The position numbers were made by a program, and so were the translations under genes. The notes beneath the pieces were generated by a model that was not told where the DNA came from, ran no database searches, and worked only from the letters and a program-made list of their open reading frames with translations. A stretch of DNA of 64,000 bases from JBOGNO01 sp050747245. GTDB lineage: Bacteria; Acidobacteriota; Terriglobia; Acidiferrales; UBA7541. This document shows positions 25,276-37,000 of the stretch, piece after piece. The stretch spans positions 310,001 through 374,000 of the forward strand of contig JBOGNO010000001.1 of assembly GCA_050747245.1 (NCBI GenBank), read 5' to 3'. The stretch's first letter is position 1. Each line of letters begins with the position of its first letter.

Positions 25276-26736
25276 ATGCATTCCGCCTCGCGGTGCCTTT
25301 CTACGGACCAGGGCGTTGAGCAAGGAAAACCCTTGAGCCAGACAGAATGGTGGTTTCGGCCGGGAACAGGTGACGCTTCAGCGTCCGCCAAGCTGCAGTC
25401 GAGCGAGATGCTGAACTTTTACCGGCTCCGCGAATTGCCATTCGGTGTCGCTCCCGATCCGCGGTATTTGTTCCTCAGCCGAAGCCATAGACAGGCCCTA
25501 GAGTCTCTGGGAATGGGAATCGAGTCCGAGAGGGGTTTTTTCCAACTCGTCGCCGACCCCGGGCTCGGAAAAACCACAATTCTCTACGAGCTGATGCAGC
25601 GCTTTGAGGCTTCCGCGAAGACAGTTTTTCTTTTCCAGACTCAGTGCACCTCGCGGGAGTTTTTCCGCTATGTGCTCTCGAGCTTGAACATTGACACCCG
25701 CGGGCTCGACGTTGTGGACATGCACGAAAAACTGAACCAGGTGCTTGCGCGCGAAATGCTCGCCGACAAGTCGTTCGTGCTGATCGTGGATGAAGCGCAA
25801 AATCTGGACGAAAGCGTGCTCGAGACCGTGCGTCTGCTTTCTAATTTCGAGACGCCCTCGCGCAAGCTGATTCAGATCATCCTTTCGGGTCAGCCCGAGC
25901 TCATGCTAAAGCTCGCACACCCCTCACTGGCACAATTGAAGCAAAGGATTTCAGTCAGCTGTCGCCTGGAGCCATTGACTGCCGATGAAGTCGGCGGCTA
26001 TATCCAACACCGGTTGCAGGTGGCGGGTTACGGCGGCGGCAAGCTTTTCACGCCGGAGGCGCTTGCGACACTGGCTGCAGTGAGCAAGGGAGTGCCGCGC
26101 GCCATTAACGATGTTTGTTTTCATTCGCTGATTTCCGGCTACAGCCTGAGCCGCAATCAAATCGACGATTCCATAGTGCGCAAAGCTGCTGCGGAAATGG
26201 GGCGCCCGGCAATCGGAAAGAAGATCGTCACGCCACCGCATCGTCCCTCGATCTTTTCGCTGCCTCAGCTTCGAACAAATCCGCTCGCTGGGCCACTCTC
26301 TTATTCCTCAAAGACCAGACCGTCCCATCCTGGTCGCCATGTCGCAGCGGGGCTCGCATTTGCAGCGGTGATGATACTGGCCGGGCTCTTCTGGCCTTCC
26401 ACGACGGGCGACGTCAATCCCCACGCCACGGCGCCATCTATCACATCTTCCACACCAAATTCCGCCGCGCCGCAGACAGGGAGCAGCGCTTTGCCTGCTG
26501 CCACCGAGGAATCTGCTCCCACGGCCATCACAGTCGTTGTGCAGAGCGGCGATACGCTGCAATCGATTTGCATGAAATACGTCGGGCGATACGACGAAGC
26601 ATTGCTGAGGGAAATCTTCGAGCTTAATCCCCAGCTCAAGAATTCAGATCATATTGAAATTGGCCAATCCATCTGGCTGCCCGTCAAGCCCGGCGGCGTG
26701 AACCCTGCAACCTCGGGCTCTGCGGGCCACGACTGA
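25276..26736 (+). CDS. ExeA/GspA-type AAA ATPase with C-terminal LysM domain
   Basis: The core begins MLNFYRLRELPFGVAPDPRYLFLS (ATG at 25408), the usual start of ExeA proteins. The open frame allows an ATG at 25276, giving 486 residues, and the choice is uncertain. Walker A is ADPGLGKTT and Walker B FVLIVDEAQNL, in an AAA_22 domain. After the ATPase comes a membrane helix (GLAFAAVMILAGLFWP). The C-terminus is a LysM-like unit (VVQSGDTLQSICMKYVG...LREIFELNPQLKNSDHIEIGQSIWLPV), expected to bind peptidoglycan. ExeA-type proteins help insert secretins through the cell wall. Here the wall-binding part is LysM instead of the usual PG_binding domain. It may serve the type II or pilus system in the same window (inference). 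Confidence 0.85.
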   Translation: MHSASRCLSTDQGVEQGKPLSQTEWWFRPGTGDASASAKLQSSEMLNFYRLRELPFGVAPDPRYLFLSRSHRQALESLGMGIESERGFFQLVADPGLGKTTILYELMQRFEASAKTVFLFQTQCTSREFFRYVLSSLNIDTRGLDVVDMHEKLNQVLAREMLADKSFVLIVDEAQNLDESVLETVRLLSNFETPSRKLIQIILSGQPELMLKLAHPSLAQLKQRISVSCRLEPLTADEVGGYIQHRLQVAGYGGGKLFTPEALATLAAVSKGVPRAINDVCFHSLISGYSLSRNQIDDSIVRKAAAEMGRPAIGKKIVTPPHRPSIFSLPQLRTNPLAGPLSYSSKTRPSHPGRHVAAGLAFAAVMILAGLFWPSTTGDVNPHATAPSITSSTPNSAAPQTGSSALPAATEESAPTAITVVVQSGDTLQSICMKYVGRYDEALLREIFELNPQLKNSDHIEIGQSIWLPVKPGGVNPATSGSAGHD

Positions 26737-26742
26737 ACTCGT

Positions 26743-27075
26743 TCAGCGATTAGGAACCGTGGCGGCCGAAGAGTCCCACCCCGATGGCGTTGGGCTCCAT
26801 TGACGGGTGTGCTCGTCCGTGTAGGTCATGCTGATAAGCAGCGCGAGCCAGAAAAACCCCGCAACAATGACGATTTTGGTCAGTCCGGAACTGCGACGTA
26901 CGTGCATAAAAATGAGAATGACCAGCAGCATCTTCAAGACGGCGATCGCAAGCGCCACGACGGTATTCATGGGGCCAAGATTTATGAATGCAATCCGGGT
27001 GGTCAACCCCGTCAGAATGAGGAGCGCTACGAATACTCCTACGTAATTCTTGATTGGCACCACGTGCTGCGACAT
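26743..27075 (-). CDS. coxD: Cytochrome c oxidase subunit IV
   Basis: 110 residues; small three-helix membrane protein of the prokaryotic COX4 family (VPIKNYVGVFVALLILTGLTTRIAF..., VVALAIAVLKMLLVILIFMHVR, IVIVAGFFWLALLISMTYTDEHTRQW). The ATG at 27075 shares its A with the TGA of coxC, so it is translationally coupled. It is last of the oxidase genes in the operon. Confidence 0.88.
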   Translation of the reverse strand: MSQHVVPIKNYVGVFVALLILTGLTTRIAFINLGPMNTVVALAIAVLKMLLVILIFMHVRRSSGLTKIVIVAGFFWLALLISMTYTDEHTRQWSPTPSGWDSSAATVPNR

Positions 27076-27735
27076 CAGTAGCGCCCTCCAATCAAATACA
27101 GCAATGGGAAAAGAAAGATCCACACGATATCGACAAAGTGCCAGTAAAGACCGCTCACTTCCATCGGCGAATAATATTCCGGGCTGAAGCGCCCGCGGGC
27201 CGTCATCACCGTCAGGACGGTCAGAATGCCAAGGCCCACCACCATGTGCAATGCGTGCATTCCCGTCATGAAGAAGTAAAAACAGAAAAAGAGCTGCACG
27301 CTCGAAGCATAGGACCCGGCGTACGCAAAGCCAAATCCCGGAATCAGATGCTCGACATAATCGTGATGCCATTCATACGTAAACTTGATGCCGAGGAAGG
27401 CTGCGCCGAGCAGCATCGTCAGGATTAGAAAGACGAGCTGGGCGCGCTTCTTCCCCGTCTGCGCGCACCGGATGGCGAGCGCCATCGTAAGGCTGCTGGC
27501 GATCAAAATTACCGTATTCGTCGCCCCGAATCGCACGTCGAGCAATCGGCTGCCTGCCTCGAATCCAGGAAGATAGAGCGAGCGGTAAATGGTGTACGCC
27601 GCGAAGAGCCCTCCGAAGAACATAATTTCCGTGATGAGAAAAGTCCACATGCCGAGGTTGCCGGACTCGAATTGCTGCTGGGTGTCGTCGAAGTGATGAC
27701 GCAGGCCGCGCGGAGTGGCGTGAGCAGCCGGAAGC

Positions 27736-27743
<8 letters not shown>
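27075..27743 (-). CDS. coxC: Cytochrome c oxidase subunit III
   Basis: 222 residues with the seven-helix COX3 pattern: FESGNLGMWTFLITEIMFFGGLFAAY near the start, the conserved glutamate in TFLITE, GIKFTYEWHHDY, FYFFMTGMHALHMVVGLG, and the final GLYWHFVDIVWIFLFPLLYL. Overlaps the end of coxA by 8 nt and coxD by one base. Part of the aa3-type oxidase, which reduces O2 to water and pumps protons. Confidence 0.95.
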
Positions 27744-29375
<1,632 letters not shown>

Positions 29376-29379
<4 letters not shown>

Positions 29380-30368
29380 TTCGCCGTTTTCCTTTCTTCC
29401 GTTGCGAGAGACTTGACGTAGGCAATGAGCTGCAGCACCTGCTCCTCGCTCATTTGCCCCTGGAACGACGGCATCACGGTTGCAATATTCGGCAAGGGCA
29501 TGGAATTAGGCTGCGTGATGGCCTGCCGGATAAATGTTTCATCCACAACGAGCGTCTGGCCGTCGCGCAGCAGCTGTGGCTTGCCAAAGATTCCGATCAG
29601 CGAAGGTCCGCGCCCTGTCCCGCTCGTGAGGTGGCACGTCACGCATCCATATTGCGTGAAAAGCCGCTCGCCGGCCTGCGCCATGGATTCGCCTTTCGAA
29701 CCGCCCGCAAGCCACTGCGCGTAATCGGTCGGCGTCATCACCACCACCCAGCCAATCATCTCCGAATGTTCCGCCCCGCAATATTGCGCGCAGAAGAAAT
29801 GATACGTTCCTGTCTTTGTCGCCTGAAACCAGATGGATGTGTAGCGTCCGGGAAGAACGTCCTTCTTGATGCGAAATGCGGGAACATAAAAATCATGAAT
29901 CACGTCCTCGGAAGTCATCGTCAGCTTCACAGGCGTATCCACGGGGACGTGCAGCTCGTTGATCTCCCGCGGGCCTTCCGGATGTTGTAGATGCCACATC
30001 CATTGTTTGCCCACTACAAATATTTCCATCGAAGCCGCCGGTGGCCGTGAATTCTGGAAATAAAGGCTGGAGCCCCAAATGAATACCACGACGCAGATCG
30101 CCGCGGGCACAAGCGTCCAAGTCAGCTCAAGCGGAAGATTCTCCACCGTTTCGGGCGGCTGCTCTTCTTCAGAGCGGCGGCGGTACTTCACCGCAAAATA
30201 GAAAATAATCGAAAAAATTAGGACCGTGAAAAACAGTGTCAGGCCGGTCAAAAAGAAATGTAGCCTGTCCACGCCCTCTGCCACCGTGGAGGCCTGGTCG
30301 GGATGGAGCGGTATCGCGGCGGCAATCGCGCCGAAATTACCAGCGATCTCAGGCAGCGTCCCAATCAC
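29376..30368 (-). CDS. coxB: Cytochrome c oxidase subunit II with C-terminal cytochrome c domain
   Basis: About 330 residues from a GTG at 30368, which follows GGGGAAAG and lies 22 nt after the SCO1 stop. The frame is open to 30470, but that would overlap SCO1. Two membrane helices (LHFFLTGLTLFFTVLIFSII; LTWTLVPAAICVVVFIWGS) precede the cupredoxin domain with the CuA ligands in HDFYVPAF and CAQYCGAEHSEM. The C-terminal domain is a cytochrome c with CVTCH near residue 245 and a distal methionine in VMPSFQG. This caa3-type fusion can take electrons directly from ACIII or a mobile cytochrome. Confidence 0.94.
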
Positions 30369-30390
30369 TTGCTTTCCCCAACAAAGCAAT

Positions 30391-31257
30391 TCATGGCCGA
30401 ATCTCTGTCTGCGCGCCGCTTGATGCGCGCCTCTCGGGTAACGAATATTTTTCCCGCCGGAACAGCACAAACATCAATATCGCCAGCGCCAAAACCGTGA
30501 GGATCCCCGATGCCTGAACAATATTCATGATGACCAGACCATACTTTCCGGTATTGGGATCATAGTGAAAACAGTAGAGCAAGACCGCGTCCACAGGCGA
30601 GCCAATGCGCCCTTCGGAAGCTTCCACCAGTCCCAGCCTCACGTCGCGCGCGGGATATTGAATTCCGTAAAAATAACGCGACATTCTTCCTTCCGGCGTC
30701 AAAATCATGATCACTGCCGGGTGGGCATACTGCTGTGTCGAAGCGTCGTACGCATAGCGAAAGCCCACCGCCGAAGCGAGCGCCTTGATCTGCGGGTCTG
30801 CTCCGGTCAGAAAGTGCCAGCCCCGCACGGCTCCCGGCCGGCCGTACAACCCCGCGTACATCGTCTGGCGCGCATCCGCCATGTTCGGTTTGTCTGTCGG
30901 ATCGATACTCACCGTCAGCACGTCAAAATCTTTTCCAATTTCTATTGGCAACTGCTTGAGCGTCCCGAGCGTGCTGTTCAGCACCTGGGTGCAGAGCATC
31001 GGGCACTGATAATAGACAAGTGTTAGCAATATAGGCTTCGAACCAAAAAATTGACGGAGTTGAACAGGCTGCGAGTGCTCATCGCGAAACGCCAGGTCGA
31101 GCGGAATCTGCGCGTCGAGCTTCTGATCCACTCCGACATCCTTCAAGATCTGCGGCTGCACCGAGGCCCCTACCATCTGCGCTCGCAGAGGGCCAGCCAC
31201 GCTCAGCACCGTGGCGCACGCGCAGAGGGCCAGCCATCGCGCCAAGGTGCGATTCAT
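30391..31257 (-). CDS. SCO1/SenC-family copper chaperone
   Basis: Thioredoxin-like copper delivery protein for the CuA site of cytochrome oxidase. The ATG at 31257 has GGAGAAAAGAGAA before it and opens a signal peptide ending near LRAQ. The Cu-binding motif CPMLC and the distal histidine in QYAHPAV are present. Unlike most SCO proteins it has an extra C-terminal membrane helix (IVQASGILTVLALAILMFVLF), so it is anchored at the C-terminus. It lies directly upstream of coxB, its expected client. Confidence 0.92.
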   Translation of the reverse strand: MNRTLARWLALCACATVLSVAGPLRAQMVGASVQPQILKDVGVDQKLDAQIPLDLAFRDEHSQPVQLRQFFGSKPILLTLVYYQCPMLCTQVLNSTLGTLKQLPIEIGKDFDVLTVSIDPTDKPNMADARQTMYAGLYGRPGAVRGWHFLTGADPQIKALASAVGFRYAYDASTQQYAHPAVIMILTPEGRMSRYFYGIQYPARDVRLGLVEASEGRIGSPVDAVLLYCFHYDPNTGKYGLVIMNIVQASGILTVLALAILMFVLFRREKYSLPERRASSGAQTEIRP

Positions 31258-31307
31258 TTCTCTTTTCTCCAAAACCACAAGTCTCCTTTTCCGCGAAACC
31301 GAATGGC

Positions 31308-31760
31308 CTATTTCTTCTCCTTCACGGTCTTCGAGCCGGGCGGCGTCGCAGAGGGCTGGTTCAGCGCGGAAGAAACCCCAGCAGTCCGAACCGGAAGCCC
31401 CTTGTCGAGCACCCGCTCCATCGCCAGATCGATGGGAATTCTGACCACTCCGTTCGCGCGGTCCACCCAGCCGTAGCTGGAGAGGACGTCCGACTCCCCC
31501 GCCCGGTAATTGCCGAGTTCTTGTACCGGCTCCACTTGAAGCCGCGGAGCGGGTGGCAGCACGCGTGTGTTCTCAAAGGGTGTCGGCGGAGGCCCGAGCG
31601 GCTGCGTGCGCGCAAAATAAGAGAACATCCACCGCGTCACCAAAAATGTCAGCACCATCGTGAAGAGCAGAACGACGGCGAAATATACGAGGCCGCGAAT
31701 ATTCGCGTCGCGCTTCTCATAGCCCCCGCTGGCGGGAGGCGAATTTGGACTAGTCGCCAT
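31308..31760 (-). CDS. Single-pass membrane protein of the ACIII operon, function unknown
   Basis: 150 residues. The N-terminal cytoplasmic part (MATSPNSPPASGGYEKRDAN) precedes one membrane helix (GLVYFAVVLLFTMVLTFLV). The periplasmic part is proline-rich (PLGPPPTPFENTRVLPPAPRLQVEPVQEL), then LSSYGWVDRANGVVRIPIDLAMERVLDKGLPVR. The last motif recurs in proteins next to ACIII or oxidase genes, and 'YGWVDRANGVVRIPIDLAM' is reminiscent of a small conserved segment in such operons. I have no name for it. It overlaps the end of actF by 11 nt, so it is almost certainly an accessory or extra subunit of the respiratory complex. Confidence 0.65.
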   Translation of the reverse strand: MATSPNSPPASGGYEKRDANIRGLVYFAVVLLFTMVLTFLVTRWMFSYFARTQPLGPPPTPFENTRVLPPAPRLQVEPVQELGNYRAGESDVLSSYGWVDRANGVVRIPIDLAMERVLDKGLPVRTAGVSSALNQPSATPPGSKTVKEKK

Positions 31761-32913
31761 GCGACAATACCTCTTCCATGTTCGGATCGTGCGCTGGAAC
31801 CAGAAGCTTGCCCTTAAGCTGGCGGAAAAATTCGCTGAGCCACAGCCCGCCTATCGCAACGACCGCGAGCAGGTCCAAAGGATGCACGCGCGGAGCATTG
31901 GGCTCGAACGCCGGCACCACCAGCCAGTAGACGTCCGCAAGGCTCATGAAGATTAAGACACCGGCGACTGCCGAGAGCACTCCCAATCGCCTTTTCACTC
32001 CGCGCGAGAGGAGCAGGACAAACGGAATCACAAAATGAAAAATAATCAGTATCACCGCCAGAATCGCCCAGCTTCCTCTGGCGCGCGTCAGGTACCAGGG
32101 AATCTCGTCTTTCAAATTCCCCGCCCAGATGAGCAGGAACTGCGAGAAGCCGAGATATGCCCAGAGCATCACAAATGCCAGCAGCAAGTTTCCTAGATCG
32201 TTGAATTGCTGCGGCGTGACGACTCTTTTCAATGGCGGAGTTTCCACCAGTCTCCGCAGCACAAAAACCGCAAAAGCCATCGCCGTCAGGGCTCCAATCA
32301 CCATGAACCACATTCCATAAATGGTCGAAGACCAATTCGGCTCGAGCGACATCACCCAATCGACGGACGAGTACGTCGCTGCCAGACCATACAGAATTAA
32401 TCCAGGTGCGCTGAGTGCTTCGAGTTTCTTTGCAATGCGCGGATCACCTGTACGATCCTGTTCGAGAGACCAGCGGCTCAGAAAATAAGCCAGCGAAAAC
32501 CAGATGAGGAAATAAATCACCGTGCGCACAGTGAAGAACGGCGCGCTCAGATACAGGCGCCGAAAACCGGTGGGGTCGTCCACGTGGCTCGTCCATGGAT
32601 AGAGCTCGCGCACGCCGGCCAAAATCGGCAAAAAAAGCAGGGCCATCACAGGAAACGTCCGGCCGGCCGCTTCCAGAATCCGGCGGATCGGCACACCCCA
32701 ACGGCCGCCCGACATGTGGTGCAGCATCACCAGAGCGATTGATCCGACGGGAATGCCAATCCAGAAAACGTACGCAAAAAGCCAAGAACGGAAAAGCTGG
32801 CCAGTATTTCGCGAGCCCAAAAGTCCGAGCAGGATCAGGCCAAGTGTTCCCGTTAAGAGAAACGAACGGCTTAGCCGGCTGAATTTTTCCTGCATTGCGT
32901 CCGACCCCGTCAC
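31750..32913 (-). CDS. actF: Alternative complex III subunit ActF (NrfD-like)
   Basis: Integral membrane NrfD/PsrC-like subunit, about 387 residues, proposed to take part in proton or quinol handling. The GTG at 32913 overlaps the actE stop in a GTGA and has AGGAG 8 nt upstream, so it is preferred over the ATG at 32895. Ten hydrophobic stretches can be made out. Recognisable ActF-type pieces are WIGIPVGSIALVMLHHMSGGRWGVPIRRILEAA and VMLWAYLGFSQFLLIWAGNLKDEIPWYLTR. It is the last canonical Act subunit before SCO1. Confidence 0.9.
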   Translation of the reverse strand: MTGSDAMQEKFSRLSRSFLLTGTLGLILLGLLGSRNTGQLFRSWLFAYVFWIGIPVGSIALVMLHHMSGGRWGVPIRRILEAAGRTFPVMALLFLPILAGVRELYPWTSHVDDPTGFRRLYLSAPFFTVRTVIYFLIWFSLAYFLSRWSLEQDRTGDPRIAKKLEALSAPGLILYGLAATYSSVDWVMSLEPNWSSTIYGMWFMVIGALTAMAFAVFVLRRLVETPPLKRVVTPQQFNDLGNLLLAFVMLWAYLGFSQFLLIWAGNLKDEIPWYLTRARGSWAILAVILIIFHFVIPFVLLLSRGVKRRLGVLSAVAGVLIFMSLADVYWLVVPAFEPNAPRVHPLDLLAVVAIGGLWLSEFFRQLKGKLLVPAHDPNMEEVLSHGD

Positions 32914-33506
32914 TTTGACTGCTCCTGTAGCATGTCGCGGTCCTCTGCGGGCACGTCGGCCAGCGTGGCGTGCTCGCTGAGTTGCAGCGCGCGGACGTAA
33001 GCAACGATCCGCCACCGATCCTCGGGAGTGATCCGCGAAGAATAGCTATACATCACGCCGAATCCATTCGTCATCACATCGAAGAAATGCCCCGCCGGAG
33101 CTTGGCGCAACCGGTCGATGTGATAAGAGGGTGGTTGCGGAAAACCGCGCCGCACAATCATGCCATGCCCATTGCCCGTATAGTCATGGCAGGGCGAGCA
33201 GTAGACGTTGTATCTCTCTCGGCCCCGTTCCAAATCTTGTCGCGTAATGGGAAAGGGAAACTGATCCGCAAGCTGGCCGTTGATTTTGCCCGTATACATC
33301 AATTCATCGAGCCGCAATTGACCGCGCGCAACAGTTCCCGCCACCGGTTGGCGCCCCGAACGGCCGTCCCCAAAGAATGCGGTCGGATCTTCCGGCTTAT
33401 ATTTTGGCTGTACGTGCATGTCGAGGCGGCATCCAGCCAAAATTGCGGCCAGTAAAAACAGTGACGTCCCGCGCGCCAAGGAGAAAAACGCCGCCCTAGC
33501 GCCCAC
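32910..33506 (-). CDS. actE: Alternative complex III subunit ActE (monoheme cytochrome c lipoprotein)
   Basis: About 198 residues from a GTG at 33506, just after the actD stop. This start gives a textbook lipoprotein signal peptide (hydrophobic SLFLLAAI, lipobox LAGC at about 24). The open frame extends to 33650, but through actD. One heme site, YCSPCHD (CxxCH), is followed by the GFPQPPSYHIDRLRQAPAGHFFDVMTNGFGVMYSY segment of ActE proteins, with a methionine as probable sixth heme ligand. It is anchored to the membrane's outer face and passes electrons onward to the oxidase. Confidence 0.9.
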   Translation of the reverse strand: MGARAAFFSLARGTSLFLLAAILAGCRLDMHVQPKYKPEDPTAFFGDGRSGRQPVAGTVARGQLRLDELMYTGKINGQLADQFPFPITRQDLERGRERYNVYCSPCHDYTGNGHGMIVRRGFPQPPSYHIDRLRQAPAGHFFDVMTNGFGVMYSYSSRITPEDRWRIVAYVRALQLSEHATLADVPAEDRDMLQEQSK

Positions 33507-33522
33507 TTCCCTCTTTGTGCCG

Positions 33523-34059
33523 TCACACCTCAATCTCGTACACTCCTTGCGGATGCAGGCCCGACAAAAACTCCTTCGTTTTCGTGGCGTCAAATTTCTT
33601 ATCCCGCGCCTTGATACACAGGAAAAACCGATCCCGGCTGGCCAGCGCAAACCGCGAAACGTTGAAGACGGGATGGTAGGGCGTCGGCAGGCCGTTCAAC
33701 GCAAGCATTCCGAAGACCGCCCCCAGCGCGGCAAAAAGCACAGTCGTCTCAAACGTGATGGGGATGAACATGGGCCAGCTGTTGAAAGGCTTGCCCCCGA
33801 TATTCAGCGGATATCCAATAACGTTGGCGTAGTACTGCAGCGAGAACCCCGCCACGCACCCGAAAATGCCGCCGCACAGTACGACCAGCGGCAGGCGCGT
33901 GTGATGAAATCCGACCGCCTCCGATAGCCCTTCGAGGGGATACGGCGAGAACGCATCAATGCGGCGATAACCCGCATCTTGCGTTCGCTGCGCCGCGGAA
34001 ATAAGCTCTTCCGGTTTCGCGAATTCCGCCAGCAAGCCGTAAATTGGTTGTCGCTTCAT
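33523..34059 (-). CDS. actD: Alternative complex III subunit ActD (DUF3341)
   Basis: 178 residues. It is typical DUF3341: YGLLAEFAKPEELISAAQRTQDAGYRRIDAFSPYPLEGL near the start, then two membrane helices (PLVVLCGGIFGCVAGFSLQYY; PMFIPITFETTVLFAALGAVFGML), then YHPVFN and a cytoplasmic/peripheral tail. A structural membrane subunit in solved ACIII complexes. It lies 7 nt after actB and overlaps nothing. Confidence 0.93.
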   Translation of the reverse strand: MKRQPIYGLLAEFAKPEELISAAQRTQDAGYRRIDAFSPYPLEGLSEAVGFHHTRLPLVVLCGGIFGCVAGFSLQYYANVIGYPLNIGGKPFNSWPMFIPITFETTVLFAALGAVFGMLALNGLPTPYHPVFNVSRFALASRDRFFLCIKARDKKFDATKTKEFLSGLHPQGVYEIEV

Positions 34060-34066
34060 TCTCCAG

Positions 34067-37000
34067 CTACTCCGGCATCTCCGGATTCGGATTCCGCACG
34101 CGCGCGAGATACGTCGTACGCGGACGAGTATTCAAATCCGTTAGCAGACCGTAATTCCGCGGCTGAGCCTTCAGTTTTGAGACGCGGCTCGCGGGGTCAT
34201 TGATGTTTCCGAAAACTATGGCATCGGCCGGACACGCCCCCTGGCACGCAGTTACGATTTCTCCATCCCGCACCGAACGGTCCTCTTCCTCCGCGCGAAT
34301 CTTGGCCGCATTGATTCGCTGCAGGCAGTAGGAGCACTTCTCCATCACGCCGCGGCTGCGTACACTTACATTAGGATTGCGCAGCCCATAAAGACTTTCC
34401 GACGTCCAGTCCGAGTACAACTTAAAATTGAACCGCCGCACTTTATACGGACAGTTATTCGAGCAATAGCGTGTTCCGACGCAGCGGTTGTACACCATCA
34501 CGTTCAGCCCTTCCGCACTGTGAACAGTGGCGCCCACCGGGCATACCACCTCGCAGGGTGCGTTTTCGCAGTGTTGACACATCACAGGCTCGTGATACGT
34601 TTCGGGATTTTCGAGGCCGCCGTGGAAGTAGCTGTCCACTCGGATCCAGTGCATCGCCCTGCCGCGCATGACCTCATCTTTGCCCACGACAGAGATGTTG
34701 TTTTCCGCCTGACAGGCCACGACACATGCGGCGCAGCCCATGCACCGGTTGAGATCCACCGCCATTCCCCACGCGTAGCCCTCGTACTTGTAACCCGGAT
34801 AAAGCGAAATATTCTTGGAGGGATCATCTTCCGGGTTCTGCGCAAACGCCGGATTCTTCTTGAATTCTTCAAGTGTCCCCACGCGAATCAAATCCCTGTC
34901 AAATGCCGCGACGCTTTCCTCTTCTTCGCCTCCCTGCGCCGTCGCAATCAGATTGTGGTGTTGCGTTGTGGCCAGAGCCCAGGTCTCCCCGGTTTTCTCG
35001 ATGACCAGCCCCGCGGCCATCCAAGGCGCGGCCGAGCTCCGCAAATTGTAAGCATTGAATCCGATCCCGGTTCCCACCCGCCCCGAACGCCAGCGCCCAT
35101 AGCCGAAATGTACGGTCACCGAATCGTCCGCATGGCCAGGTGAGATCCATACCGGCGCGATAACTTGTCGCCCCTCAAGCGTAAGCTTCACCGCATCCGT
35201 TGTTGCGAGCCCCAGTCTTCCTGCTGTCTTCGGGCTCATCATCGCCACGTTGTCCCACGTCAGATGCGAAATCGGCTTGGGCAGTTCCTGTAGCCAACCG
35301 TTGTTCGATTCCTGTCCGTCGCCTATGGTCGGGTCCGGACGGAAAACAATTTCGAGGCCGGAGGCCGCGCTCGTCTGTGCAAGTTGCTTCTTCATCTCTG
35401 GCGAATCTAGATTTGGCGTAACAGAAATGGCCGGAAGCGCTGAGCCGGCCATAATCCCGTCGTGCAGCGTCGTCTCCCAAAAGGCCGTGAAATCCTTTTC
35501 CGGGCGCTGCGCCTTCCAGTGATCCTGAATCGTGTCGTGCGCCGTGCGATCCGGGTGAGCACCGAGCGGCGCAATCATTTCATGCGCGGACTTGCCATCG
35601 TAGAGCGGTTCGATTAATGGCTGAACAATTCCGATGGTGCCGTCGTAGGCGCGCACGTCGCTCCACGCTTCCAGAAAGTGCGCCTCGGGAATATGCCAGT
35701 GGCTCAATTCCGCTGTTTCATCGAAATACAGCCCCAGATGGATGCGGTTTCTTACTTTCAAATAGTTTTCTTGAAAATTAAAATCCCAGGGGGCATCGTA
35801 AACCGGGTTGCCGCCCAAAATCACAAGATGCGTTACGCGCCCGCTGCCCATGTCGCTGGCAAGCTCGCTCAGCGAATTCATTTCGTTTTCCGGATACGCC
35901 TCGAGCGCATCCGTGTACATAACCGTCTTCCCCACATTGCCTAGCGCCGCGTTGAGAGCGTGGGCCAGCGCGTGAACGTACGGCGGCTGATATTCTCCGG
36001 CTACGACCAGACACGCCCCGCGATGGCGCTCAAGATCTGCTGCCACTCCGTTCACCCATTTGGCCAGCGCGTCGCTGGAGGGCAAAGCCATGGCGCCGTT
36101 CATCAGAATCCCTAAACGCGCTGCCAAAAGCTTCGCAAAAGCGCCGATGTCTTGCGCGCGCATCGGCAATCTGTGATCGGCTATCGTGCCGGCGTTGGAA
36201 GGTGCGGATTCGACTGCGTAGAGTCGGTTCATCACGGACTTCGGCCCATCAACATCCCTGCGCGCCATAAAGTCCTTCGCGTACCGTACGTGTCCAGGTC
36301 CTGTGGTGAGAAAGTCCGCGTCGAGCGAGAGCACCACGTCGGCCTGATCGAAGCGGTACACCGTGTTGGCATATCGCCCGAACGCGAGCTTCGCTCCTTC
36401 GCGGGCGTTGTCGCGTGCGCAAGGCGTATATTGATGCCACTTCACGAGCGGAAATTCCTGCAGCAGCCCTTGGATCTGGCTTGCCAGCGTAGGAGAAGTC
36501 ACCGGCCCCGTCAGAATCCTCAGCCCCTCTCCCTTGGTACTCATCCATTGCTGCCGTGCGTTCGCCGCTGCCGTCAGGAACGCCGGCCAGTCGCTGATCC
36601 GTCCTTCGTGCACGATCACCTGCGACCGATCGGGATCGTACAGCGTCAGAATCGATGCCTGCGCGAATACATCCGTTCCACCCAGACTTCCTGGATGCTC
36701 AGGATTTCCTTCAATTTTGGTCGGTCGCCCCATGTGACTCTCGACCAATACGCCGACTCCCACACCTCCCTGCGGCATGGAAGTCGCGTAAAACAGAGGC
36801 CTGCCCGGAATGATTTCTTCCGGCTGGCGCACGTAGGGAACAATTTTTTCCACCGGCAGTTTCGTACAGGAACTCAATCCGGCGAACGCCGCCGACGCCG
36901 CCACGAGTTTCAGCACGTCGCGGCGGCTGACCCCCTCGGGTCGCGCTTCTTTCGCGGGATCATAAGGGAATTCATGTTGCAGAAAATCGTGATACTCCTG

